DNA of 64,000 bases from Vitis vinifera (Eukaryota > Streptophyta > Magnoliopsida > Vitales > Vitaceae): positions 25,459,001-25,523,000 of the forward strand of contig NC_081818.1 of NCBI RefSeq assembly GCF_030704535.1, read 5' to 3'. Made by a program: the position numbers and the translations under genes. Shown in pieces: positions 35,478 to 46,926 of this stretch (its first letter is position 1; each line of letters begins with the position of its first letter). A model generated the notes under the pieces. The model was given only the letters and a program-made list of their open reading frames with translations. It had not been told where the DNA came from and did not search any database.

Positions 35478-35726
35478 TATTACTGGTTTCAGCTAGAAAA
35501 TGAGAAGGAAAATGAAGATTCAAAAGGGGAGAAAAATTGCTCAGTTTTCATTCATTAAACTGTGTAAAAAACAGAGTACAAAAAAGGAGATATATATGAG
35601 TTCTAACTTTCTCTTGACCAACTATACAACTCAGCATATCTAAAAATGTAAAAAACAAAAAACACAAAGGGTAATTTGTTATGTAAGGACTGAGTTATTT
35701 ACAAAGAATACCATGCTACTCTAATA
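35478..35726 (-). repeat. 3' LTR of the copia element
   Basis: About 249 bp, matching 39513-40077 apart from the MITE inserted in the latter. A CT-rich stretch just inside (about 35727-35740) is the polypurine tract read on the minus strand. Confidence 0.75.
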
Positions 35727-38700
35727 CTCTCTCTCGAGATGGAGAATGAATATTGTGAATTCCCATCTTGTAAAGAAGAAACTTGAACTAGTTTGAAAAA
35801 GTGGCTTGGTGAAAAGATCTGCAATCTGGTTTTGAGAAGAGACATGGAGTGTTTTGAGATAACTTGCTTGTATTTTTTCTCGGACAAGATGGCAATCTAT
35901 CTCAATGTGCTTGGTCCGCTCGTGAAACACCGGATAGGCTGCAATGTGTAGAGCTACTTCATTATTACAATATAAAATTGTTGGTTGCTTGTGTTCAATG
36001 CCAAAGTCTCAAAGAAGAGATAATAACCACACAAGTTCACAAGTCATATTTGCCATTGTTCTATATTCGGCCTCAAATGATGATTGTGATACTGTATTTT
36101 GCTTCTTAGATTTTCATGAAACCAAGAGTTCCCAAGAAAGATGCAATATTCACTAATAGATCATCTTGAATCCTTGCAAGCTACCCAATCCGCATCAGCA
36201 AAGGCCTTGAATTGAGTTGTTGAAGAGGAAGGAAAATAGAGACCCTATCCAACTGATCCTTTGATATATTGCAGAACTCAATAAGCAGCTTGAAGATGAC
36301 TAGATCTTGGAATTAGCAAGGAACAGGCTGAGACGATACACTAAGTATGAGAGATAAGCCTGAGTGTTTGTGAAGTAAAGAAGATTAGCAATCAGTTGTC
36401 TATACAATCTTGGGTCTTCAAGCAATTCCCCATCATGCTGTGAAAGCTTAACATTAGTTAAAAGAAGCTTAACTGTGACCAGCTTTGCCACGGGAGAGAA
36501 AGTATCAAGATAATCAACACCCTCTTGCTGAGAATCACCCTTGGCAACAAGCCGAGCTTTGTGTTGCTCAAGAGAGCCATCAGTTGAGAATTTGAGCTTA
36601 TATACCCATTTGCAGCCCACGAGATGTTTACTAGGTGGGAGAGTAGTGAGATACCAAGTTTCATTCTGTTTAAGAGCCTGAAGTTCAGCTTGCATTGCTT
36701 GGCGTCACTCAGGAATAACAATAACTTGCGAAAATGAAGTAGGCTCAACATGAGAAGAAATGGAGATGATGAGACCATGATGAGATGAAGAGAGTTTAGC
36801 ATATCCAAGAACATCAAAGAGTGGATAAGTAGGAGAGGAAAAGTGAGAAGTAGTGGAAAAACAATGGAAATCCTTGAGATATGAGGAAGGTCAAGTCATG
36901 CGGGCAGGGCGAGAATGAGATGGAGGAAGTGTGGGAGGTTCGAGAGAAGGAGAAATAAGGCTAGGGTCATGAGATGGTGAAAAGGGTTGATGAAAAGTAT
37001 GAGAAAATGAAGATGGAGGCACAAGTTAAAAAAAAAAAAAAAAATTCCCAAAAGTGAGGGTGGAATTGGTGGACTAGAAAGAGAATATTGATTCATGTAA
37101 GATAACATCTCGACTAATGTAAATTGCATTGGTTGACAAGTTCAAGAGTTTATATCCCTTATAACCAGGCAGGTAACCAAGAAAAATAAAGGGAATGACT
37201 CTAGGAGAAAACTTAGTGTGATGTCGATCAAGAGTTAATCCATAGCACAAACAACCAAAAGCACGTAAATGAGAATATGAGGAAACCTTATTATAAAGAA
37301 TCTCAAAAGGTGTTTTATTAGGCAAAACCGGAGATGGAATGCGATTAATGAGATATGTGGCAGTAAGAATACAATCACTCCAATAGTACAATGGAATGCA
37401 AGACTAAAACAAGAGTGCACGTACAACACTAAGAAGATGTTGATGCTTTAGTTTAACCACAAAATTCTATTGAGATGTATCAACACAAGAATGGAAAGAA
37501 ATTGTTCCCTTATCCCGGAAAAAATAAAAAATAAAAAGATAACTCAAGGGGTTTACATACAGATTTGATATTCACACCAAATTGAGTTTGAATCAGCTTG
37601 TAAAAATTAAGAAAGATGCTAATGACATTAGATTTGGAACGCAACAAATAAACCTAAATAAAACGTGAAAAATCATCCACAATAGTAAGAAAATAACGGT
37701 ATCCTTCATGGTAAGATGATGAAAAGATCCCCAAATATCAAGATGAATCAACTCAAAAGGAGAATGTGTAATTGTATTAGAAATAGGAAATGGTAACCGT
37801 TTCTGTTTAGCCAAATGACAAACTTTACAATGAGAAGGATGAATAACTAAATCCTTGAGTTTTATTACATTTGTGTTAAGCCTAATAAGAGATGGGTGTT
37901 CTAAATAGCTATGCCAAAGTTGATGATCAGACTTTATGGCATTGTTAGAAATAGCAGAGATGATGAAAAACATGAGGAAAAGGTTGGTAGGATCTAGAGA
38001 TATGAGATTTTCGAAGTGGCCACCCATCTCAATCATCTTCCTTTGCATATGCTTATATTACGGTTCAAGGAATTTTTGGAATTTCATTCCTAAGGGTTAA
38101 TATAAATACCTTTTATGTAACCCTAATTTTAACATAGTGAAAATCATTTTTCCTTATTCTCATGGACGTAGGCAATTAGCCAAACCACGTTAAATCTTTG
38201 TGTTCTTCTTTCTTGTTTTTTTTTTCTATTTTTCGCCATTAATTATTGCACGGATTCCAACATGTGTAGCACTGATGCCAAGTACCTAGGAATTGGAAGG
38301 AATCAAGTTATGAGAAAAGGGAGATAAAAAGGAATATTTACCAAGAAAATTTGAGAGTAAAGGGGATTCCCACTCTTATGATTCTAGAGTGGTAGTCGTG
38401 GTTCGATGCAGCTGTGAACTCAACAAAGCAATAAGTTGTTGACATTGGTTGAAGAAAATAACACCCAATGTTGCATATGATGAAGTGAGCCTGTATCACC
38501 GGATACAACAAAAGTGGTTTGATGGGCTTGAGCTTGACCCGTTGAATTCTTCGATCAAGGTTTGTATCATGGGGGATACCCATGAAGCTTGTAACACTTG
38601 TCCATTGTATTTCCTTGAAGACCATAATAGACACACTGAGGATGCTCTAGCTTTCCTTTAGAAGGAACATTGCTAATATGAGCATTTACTCAAGCTGAAT

Positions 38701-39512
38701 TGTAATCACCAAGAACTAGAAGATCCCCAAAAGATGACGATCCATAATTGATATTCCGATGTCATTCCTCTTGAATCACAAGTGCAAAAACTTTTGTAAG
38801 AGATGGAAAAGGCTTCATCATCAAAATTTGACTCTGGGTCTGGGCATAAGAATCATTTAACCCCATTAAAAATTGGATTACATATTCCTGCTATTGATAG
38901 TCTGACCAAGCTTGCATTCCACCACAATGGCAAATAGGTAGGGGTTGAAAATTCTTAAGCTCTTCCCAAATGATCTTGAATTGTGTATAATAAGCATTAA
39001 TACCAAGGGCTCCTTGCTACAACGCAATAAGTTGCTTCATAAGTTAGAAGATGTGAGGGGCATTACTCTGGCGGAAATGATCGCGTAGATCTGTTTAGAT
39101 CTCATGGGCATTGCCGATGTACATAATGCTCTCAACAATTTCTTTGGAAACAAAATTCAAGAGCCAAGAAATTACCATGCTATTGCAGCGGTTCCAAGCA
39201 TTGAAAAGAAGATCGTCTGAGGTAAGTCGAGAAATGCAACCATCGATGAATCCCACCTTGTTCTTTGTCGTCAACCCCATCATCATAACTCTACTCCAGT
39301 TATTGTAATTGCTTCCAGATAAATGGTGTGAAACGAGGATGAGCCTAGGATGATCTCCATTATGGAGATAAAATGGACTACTAGAATCATCCATTGGCAA
39401 TGGGTCTGAGGAACCAACCACAGGGTGGGCATATGTCGATTGGTTGCCTTGAGCCATTAGGTGAAGAAGAAGATGGAAACAACGATGAGCAAAAAGGAAA
39501 GCTCTAATACCA

Positions 39513-40077
39513 TATTACTAGTTTTAGCTAGAAAATAAGAAGGAAAATGAAAATTCAAAAAAAGAGAAAATTTACTTAGTTATCATTCATTGAACTGTAT
39601 AAAAACATAAAGTTATGTTTGGTTCCTGGAAAATACTAAGAAAAGAAAAAAAAAATACAAAGGGAAATGATTTTTTCATATTTGATTGTCATATGAAAAA
39701 TATAAAAGAAAACTAAATATAATTAAAACTAATTAAAAACTTATGTATTTTTAAATTATTTAATCTTTATATTATGAGTTAAAATAAATAAAATGAGTTT
39801 AAAGTAACAAAAAAATAATAATTTATCAACTTTTAATCTATTTTTTTTTTATTGTCTTTCACTTTTTTTTTCCTTCTACTTTTCCTTTATATTTTCTTTC
39901 CCTTGCATTTTTCTTCAAATTTTGTGGAACCAAACATAGCCTAATACAAATATATATATGAGTTATGGAACTTTCTCCCAACCAACTATACAATTCAGCA
40001 TATCTAAAAATATAAAAAACACAGAACACAAAGGGTAATTTGTTATGCAAGGACGGAGTTATTTACAAAGAATACTT
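39513..40077 (-). repeat. 5' LTR of the copia element, carrying a MITE
   Basis: Adjacent to the primer-binding site at 39501-39512. Longer than the 3' LTR because of the 331-bp MITE at 39611-39941. Confidence 0.75.
39611..39941. mobile_element. Tourist/PIF-Harbinger-like MITE inside the copia 5' LTR
   Basis: 331 bp with ends AGTTATGTTTGGTTCC and GGAACCAAACATAGCC (two mismatches between the inverted ends) and the 3-bp target duplication TAA (39608-39610, 39942-39944). The 3' LTR of the same element supplies the empty site (AAACAGAGTACAAA). The TAA target and GGCTATGTTTGG-type end fit PIF/Harbinger MITEs. AT-rich, no coding capacity. Confidence 0.8.
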
Positions 40078-41308
40078 AGGGAATCAAAATGTCTATATTT
40101 TTGTCCTGTCTTACAAGTCACGTCACCTTGCTGCAAGGTTATCTCGTTTGCAATTTTTATACTCTTAAGAGATAACGAAACTTTCCACTTCTGCATGCGC
40201 GTGGTTGGGCATCTGTCACTGTCATGTAACCTTACCCATTCAATAAAATATAGCCGCTTCTCATCATCCTCGCCATCCCACGAGCTTCTTACTTTCAAAA
40301 TTTCTCCTCGTAACTAGAATAGTATTCAGAAGGCTTAAGTACGCCGCTTGTCTGGGATGCATCTTTTTGATTTTTCAATTCAAACTGTTCCTTGAAGTGA
40401 AGAAACTATACTGATGGAGATGAAAAAACCTATAAATGAGGCAGCAAAGCTTGCCAGCTGTTTGTTTGATCGATAGTTCAATTTGTAGTTGTTTCCATCG
40501 GTTCTATAGATGGCGAGGTTAGGTAGGTGTTGCTTCCTTTTTTTTTCCTTGTTTAGACATGTGAAAATGACTTAATAAAAAAAAAAATCAAAAGTCTAAA
40601 TGCCACGTAGTGTTCACATGGGAAATGCTCCATTTGATCCATATTACTTGGTTTTTTCAATGACATGTGAATGTGTATTTGACGAGAGAAGAGGGGTGGC
40701 TCTACTGGCTATGGTAAGTTGATCGCTAACCAGCCACACCAGACCCTCTTTCATCAGCATACTTAGTTTTTCGAATTACTCTTCATTTGTTTCTCTTTAA
40801 TAGCCAAATTGGTTCAATTGTCTAAAAATGAATCAAATTCCAGATATGACTTGGCACAAAAATCACCTCAATTGATATCATTCCAGGGGATTCCCAAATG
40901 ACTCTCTGTATTTCTTGATTTGCTTACATTATGAGAGTAGTTACAGAAATTAAGTTGTACAGTAAGCATCAACTGGTAGGTTATGATCATTATGACTCTC
41001 TAGGCTGTGAAAATCTAAACAACAGCATGTAAAATATTGTCTTCGAAATCTATTTACAGCCCAAATAAAAAAAGAAAATTGCAAATCTTCATTGTTGTAA
41101 GTCTTCTTATGAAAGAATATGAACATTACAAGGATGAAAAAACAAGGAGTTCACATACAGAGGCAATCAGAAAACAGAGTAAATGCAGGGGGCTATGGAA
41201 AAAAAATTGAACTGTCTTGACTATATTGACAAACTGTAGATAACATATCGGTAAGGCAAACTGGATAATGAGGAATTCCTTACAGAATTTGTTGCTGAGA
41301 CATTGCCT
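40078..41308. repeat. Peroxidase upstream flank, then junction into the next tandem unit
   Basis: 40078-40900 continues the 5' flank of the unit B peroxidase pseudogene and matches 43480-44150 next to the intact gene (for example CATGCGCGTGGT at both). From about 40905 it switches to sequence matching the 3' side of peroxidase in unit B (about 33140 onward). 40905 is therefore the tandem-duplication junction. Confidence 0.8.
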
Positions 41309-43213
41309 TCATGAATTAAAGGCTGTGCAATCCTTCCTAATCTCTCCTTGGTCACCAGTTTTGACGCCAACTCTCCCAAGCTTCCTCATTGCGGTGATGA
41401 AAGCTCCATTGAACTCACCTGGGCTGTTGGCAAAATCAGTGACTGTAGGCTGAGATGAAGGGTCACTGAAGAGCGCCTCATCTGAAGTGAACAAACCCTT
41501 TCCTGCCACCAGATTCTGGTAATACTCATTGTCGAATGTTCGTGGGGTTACAGGATCCATGTCAATTGCTATGCTGGGATCCACATTCTGAGGGCAGCCC
41601 GACATTAGCTGCTTGGCGTAGTCTGAGTCTAGAGAAGGGTCCACCTGGGAGGATGAGGAGAATGAATATAGGCGGTTGGCAAAGCGGCTGCAGTGGGAGA
41701 AGCCTACAGTGTGTGCTCCAGACAATGCTATCATGTCAAGCTGGCTAAGGTTGTGTCTTGCAAACATGGAGTTGAGTTGGTCAAGATCAAAGGAGGGTTC
41801 TGGCAGGTTTCCTGCAACCCGAGATGCTTGAGAGATAAGGCCATCACGACGACCCAATTCTACACTGAATGAAGGGCCTCCAGCCTGAGAGTTTTCGGAA
41901 TGAGTTTTTGGTTTAAAAAAGAAAAAGAAAAAAGGGAAACACTTTCAGTAACTGCTAATGAGGTCGTGCATCCTTACCAGGACTACAACATCTCTGGCAG
42001 CTAGAGCCAGAATATCAGCACAAGAGACTATCCCTGGGCATGCTGCTTCTACTGATTGCTTAGCTTTGATTACAGTGTCAAACCCGTCTCCTGCAAGCGA
42101 GAGATTATCATCTGAATCCTTCTCTGCATCCCCATTTGGTGATGAAATCAGGACTGAGGCATCACATCCCTGCAAAGATAATGTTTGAAATGTTTTTTCA
42201 TATTTTGCTTAATTTCTGGTGTTGGGTGTTCCATTTTCAAATGTAAAATGAATCAATAGTTATGTTTGGTTCTAAGAATGATGAGAAAAGAGATAATTAA
42301 AAAAAATTGGAAGGTAAAAGAATGCAAATCCGATCCCCCAAATTTCTCCTTCCATGAATCTTCCTTCCTTGTTTGAATACCAACTTTGTTTGTCTCTCAA
42401 ATAAGAAAATTTTAAAAATGTCTAAAATTTCTCTTAATTTCTATAATAATTAAATGGATTGTGCCTGACAAGAGAAAACAAAGGGGTTGAGATGTAGAGC
42501 TGACTGCAGCCATCTTGTCCAATTCAAAGGAGGAATCAATTTGCATTGAAACTTGGCGCCTTGTATAAAGAAACTCAAGGGTGTGTTTGTCCTTTACATT
42601 TAATGGCGTTGTGCCATTTTTCTTCACTGCACATCGAGTAACAATGAACTTGAGAATCTTAGTCTTTGAGCCAGTTGACTTTTTCTCAAGTTCTATTGAC
42701 CAAATTGTGCAAGAGTTAGAGGCGGGTTTTTTTTTTCCGATGTGACCACATCTTCCATTGCAGAAAAACAAGATTCTTACTAGAAGGAACATCTCTCTTT
42801 TCTCCCTCATCTGCGCTTGCTCATTTGAGCACCCCATAATCACAATCCAAGGGACTTGTATATAGGAAAAAACACCAGCGTGAGACGTTTTCATCGGACG
42901 TGGACGATCACACCAATATACAAAACAAAGAATAAAAGAAAAAAACAGAAAAAGTTATTGCCCACAATACCTCAACAAAGCAGTCATGGAAAAACAGTCG
43001 AAGAGTAGCCGGGATTGTCGTGAACGTCTGACTAAACTTGGTGGAAACCTCTTGTTTCACTATAGCTTCCACGTTGGGACAGCTCGAACTGTAAAAGTTC
43101 TCCGCCAATTGTCCCTCTCCCTGCCCCACCATCAGCAGAACCATCACTAAACACAACCTCCTCCATGCCTGCATTTTTCTCATCTCCATCAACACACCTC
43201 TCTTCCTCTCCAT
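41309..43213 (-). CDS. Class III peroxidase (secreted), intact
   Basis: Three exons on the minus strand: 42971-43213, 41978-42169 and 41309-41884, with GT-AG introns in phase 0 (801 and 93 bp). They join to 336 codons plus stop from the outermost ATG, near the usual 320-350. A hydrophobic signal segment ([10 protein letters not shown]) precedes the mature start [18 protein letters not shown]. The distal haem pocket is [21 protein letters not shown] (Arg and His), then [12 protein letters not shown], and the proximal haem-ligand His lies in [16 protein letters not shown]. The conserved cysteines appear complete. These enzymes oxidise phenolics with H2O2 in the cell wall or vacuole. The final intron common in this family is absent. 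The true start may be one of the in-frame ATGs at 43189, 43183 or 43174, because the TATA box sits only about 30 bp from 43213. It is the only working copy of three. Confidence 0.93.
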
Positions 43214-43228
43214 GGTCCATTGCTGGCT

Positions 43229-43250
43229 ATTATATACATATATATATAAA
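43229..43250 (-). promoter_or_regulatory. TATA box of the intact peroxidase
   Basis: Minus strand TTTATATATATATGTATATA, ending about 16 bp before the outermost ATG. A start site 25-35 bp downstream would fall near 43205-43220, favouring a downstream ATG for translation. Confidence 0.6.
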
Positions 43251-44160
43251 ACTCAGATGAAGACAAGAAATGAGCGAGCCTAGCAACTTTGAATCGATCC
43301 TTTGTGTACTTGGTCTAAGCCTTTGGTTTACCATTGAAATTACCACAGTTGAACATGTAAAGAAAGTGAAATAAAGCTTTTTTATTACTGGGTTCATTTA
43401 TAATATTGAGATAAATACAACTTTATCTAACACCTGAATAACTATGGCTCTTACATACAATTGCTTTTAGGATCAGAGAGTTGAAGTGTCTCTATCTTAC
43501 GTCTCAAGTCCCCACACCATCCGAAGGTTACATACGAAAATTTCCACTTCCGCATGCGCGTGGTAGGGCATCGGTCATTGTCATCTTGGTCATCCCGCTG
43601 GCTTCTTATTTTCAAAGTTTCTCCTAACATATCATTCAGAAGGCATAAATTATATCAATGGAGATGATGTAACCTATAAATGTAGCAGGAAATTGCCAGT
43701 TGTTTGTTTGATTAATTGTTCAATTTCTAGTTGTTTCAATGGGTTCTACCAGATGGAGTTGAGGTTAGGTAGAGGCGCTCCCTTTCTTTTCTTGTTTAGA
43801 CTAGACACGTGAAAACGACTAAGTAAAAAACTCGTTTGAGTAGTGCTCACATGGGAAATGCTTCATTTGAGCCGTAATAACTTGGTCTTTTTCAATGCTC
43901 TTGGTGGCACATAGATAACTGCCATAGCCAGAGAAGAGAAGTCGGGTGGTCCTTTTCCCTTCTAGCAACAGTAAGTTGACAATCATCCATACCCACACCA
44001 AACCCCTTTTTCATCATCCTATTCAGTTTCTCCGCCATAACCAAATTGGTGCAACTGCCCAAAGCCATAACATTGCTCTTTCACCAAACGTTCACCAAAT
44101 GGTTCGAATTCCACATATGACTTGGTACAGACGGGATTAAGTTGGAAATATCAATGCAAA

Positions 44161-46926
44161 CAGACCCTGATCGATATTCTTGACCTAGCAATTACATCGA
44201 GACACTATCTTAATAACCTACTCATTTTATTCTTATAGTAACGCCGCCCGACCGCCGTCCAATTTAAAATTCATAAGCTCCTGGCATCAGGGATAACTGA
44301 TTACTTTTACTAAACACAAAAAAATATATACATTTTGTAGTATATCATATGCACCAAAGAAAAACATTAAAAATTAAATTTTTTTAATTAATTATACAGA
44401 TGACATAAAAATTGTCAATGTAGAATTAACTCCCTCAAATTAAAAAAGACGAAATCGTGTGTAACATAAACCCGATCAAAGGCTCACAAATGGAAGTTGT
44501 AATTAATTGAAATTTATTTATTTGATGAGATAGATGTAATCATTATTCTAACAAGAGGAGTAGCCAGGAATTTGTCCCAGATGACAGACATTAAAAATTT
44601 ATTTTAAAGACCAAATATAACAAAAATCATGATGTTCAAACCTATGGTAGGCTTGCTTCACTTGTCAGACATGCACATAGTCAACGTGGCTCTCTCCCGT
44701 ATTTTATCTCTAAGGACTATCTCCGCGAGTCTTTTAAAAGTAGAGAAAATATTTTTAGGGAAAAGTGAGTTTTCTTCCTAATATAAAAATATATAATTTT
44801 TTTTTTAAATTAATATTATTTTTTTAATTTAAAAGAATTTAAAATATATGTAATTTTTTTATGAATCATCTAATTATTTCCTAATTTGCTCTTTTTACTT
44901 ACCATGTTACCAACATTAATTGATAATTATAGTTCTTTAATATTTTTCGAGTGAATGACATTTTAAACATTATCTCGACAAGACTAGGCCACGATGACTA
45001 TTCACAAAAACAAATCCGACCAAGGAACATCTTTCGAATTAGGGTTAAAAGTGTAAGTAGCTTTGTATGTGCCCTTTCTTATTGGTTTGAATACTTTAAC
45101 ACAAGACCATAATCAAAGGGTCAATGGGTATTCACGTCATTAACTCTATATTGATGAAACATTTTCCTTGACGGGAAATGAATGAAGTGGCTGAAAGGAG
45201 CGTTAAAGATTGATCTCCATGTAAATATTTTCCTTCCTTTTATTATTATTATAATTATATTATTATTATTTTATTTGTGATTTTTTTTATTACTCTTAAT
45301 GTTCACACTTTTCAAATTACCTCACTTTTGCTATGTATTAGTTTTTTTGAGAGAAAAAATTTCAAATAATTATTGTCAAATTGATATTGATGACATGATA
45401 AATAAAATAAACATTTTAGGATATAATTAGAGAACTCATTAAAAATGCACATATTTCAAATTACTTTTAAATAATATTGATTTAAAATTTTTGAGATTTT
45501 TTTTTTCATATATTTTCATATTAATGAATCAAAACCCACTTTTCTCATTTTTTTTATGTACAAAATAATTATTTAGCCAACTTTAAATTTCCCCAATATT
45601 ATCTCATATTTATTTAAGATTCCAAGCCTAAATTAAAATCACTATTGAAGATTTTGGAATATTAAAGTTAAAAACAATTGTTTTAATGTGAAACATTCTA
45701 CTAAAATGCTTGGCTGGGTGTTTGCAAAAGGAGAATCAAGGGGTGAATTAAGAATTGCACTTACGTCATCAAATGAATAAAATTTCAATTTAATTTGTAC
45801 CAAATTTCGTATACATTTCTCCAACTAGAGTGATCTTACTAAAATTCGTGTCCTTCAATAAGATTTTATTAATCTTTCCCTCAAAATTTCCGAAACCAAA
45901 CTTACACTTAAGTTTATAAAAATTTCTATTCAATTTGATACACACGTCAACATTATTCGAACTTGGGCCTCATTTTCCTTTTTGGTCTGAAGTCTTAATA
46001 GGCTTCAAATGTTCATATACCATTTGCTTTTTTGAATTTATTTATTTATTTTTACTTCTTTTTTTTTTTAAATTTCTAGGCACTTATAGTAAAATAAGAA
46101 TTCATTTATAGTAAAACAATAAAAGAATCAATGAAAATTTTGAATTCAATGTAATGTTTGGAAACTATTCTTAAAAGTAATTTTATATTATTTATAATAA
46201 AAAATTAATTTTAAAAACTGTTTGATAATTTTTATTTTTTGAAAATTTATTGTAAAATATGTTGTTTTTAAAAATAAATTTGAGGTGTCTTAAGTATATT
46301 TTTAGAATATTGAGAAATAATTAAAAAAATAGAGAATCCTTTCAAAACTTTTACATTTGTAAATAAATGTATAATAATTTCCTAGAACAATAAGATTGAG
46401 AATTTTTTTTTTATATATTTTATGTTTAAATAAAATTTTATGTTAAAAATAATTGAAAAATATTTTTATAAAATATTTTTAACAACCATTTAAAAATTTT
46501 ATTTTTCGAAAATGTTTTTCAAAAACATTAACAAATAGCCTTTGAACCCAAAAGCAAAAAGGTCTGCAAATATTACATTAAAAACAAAAGATAATTGGGT
46601 AATTTGAAAATTTAACCCTTCAACTATTTTTTATCTTATTTTGATAAAAATATTCTCATTTTTTCTTTATAAATGTAAGTATTTTTTTAAAATATATATG
46701 TAATCAGAGACATACATATATAAAATGAGTTATTTTTCAAACAAAAATATGAAAGGGTTAAATAAAAAAATAATAGATTGGAAGTTTAAAAATCCACCCA
46801 AAAGCGGGGCCAAGCTCGTGTCACCTGAAGGCCCACATTCGACCTTTTGGCCCAAATTCAAATCCCCCCAAACTGCCTAAACCAATTCAAGCGTCTCTCT
46901 TACAGAAATCAGCAGGGACGTCAGAC
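44161..46926. other. AT-rich spacer between peroxidase array and zinc-finger gene
   Basis: No gene recognised. Contains a MITE-like stretch at about 46150-46545. The last 100 bp (46830-46926) are less AT-rich and probably hold the zinc-finger promoter and 5' UTR. Confidence 0.45.
46150..46545. mobile_element. MITE-like AT-rich element
   Basis: Starts TAATGTTTGGAAAC and ends near AAAAACATTAACAAATAGCC, roughly inverted ends of a common plant non-autonomous element type. No target duplication proved. Confidence 0.4.

Larger units (their letters stand above)
35478..40077 (-). mobile_element. Ty1/copia retrotransposon, complete in outline, broken
   Basis: Fossil element on the minus strand. It has an LTR at each end (35478-35726, 39513-40077), target-site duplication AGGGA (35473-35477, 40078-40082), and a primer-binding site TGGTATTAGAGC (39501-39512, minus) for initiator-Met tRNA. 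From right to left the parts are: gag near 39095-39457 (HPRLILVSHHLSGSNY), the gag-pre-integrase region near 37590-38050 (HPSHCKVCHLAK), integrase near 37074-37391, a reverse transcriptase start near 36460-36700 (GCKWVYKLK) and an RNase H end near 35721-35930 ([10 protein letters not shown]). Many breaks; not coding. The LTR ends read TATTA...TAATA. It interrupts sequence that is continuous in the neighbouring duplicate (about 43470), so it inserted after that duplication. Confidence 0.9.
40905..44160 (-). repeat. Third peroxidase unit of the tandem array
   Basis: About 3.25 kb carrying the intact peroxidase. It matches unit B from about 33140 through 35477 plus 40078-40900. It starts in what is MFS downstream flank in the other units but has no MFS exon. 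Confidence 0.8.

Noticed and set aside
43032-43220. Alternative frame MDHGEEERC over peroxidase exon 1
   Set aside because: The other frame gives the signal peptide and LRLFFHDCF motif; this one is an overlap.
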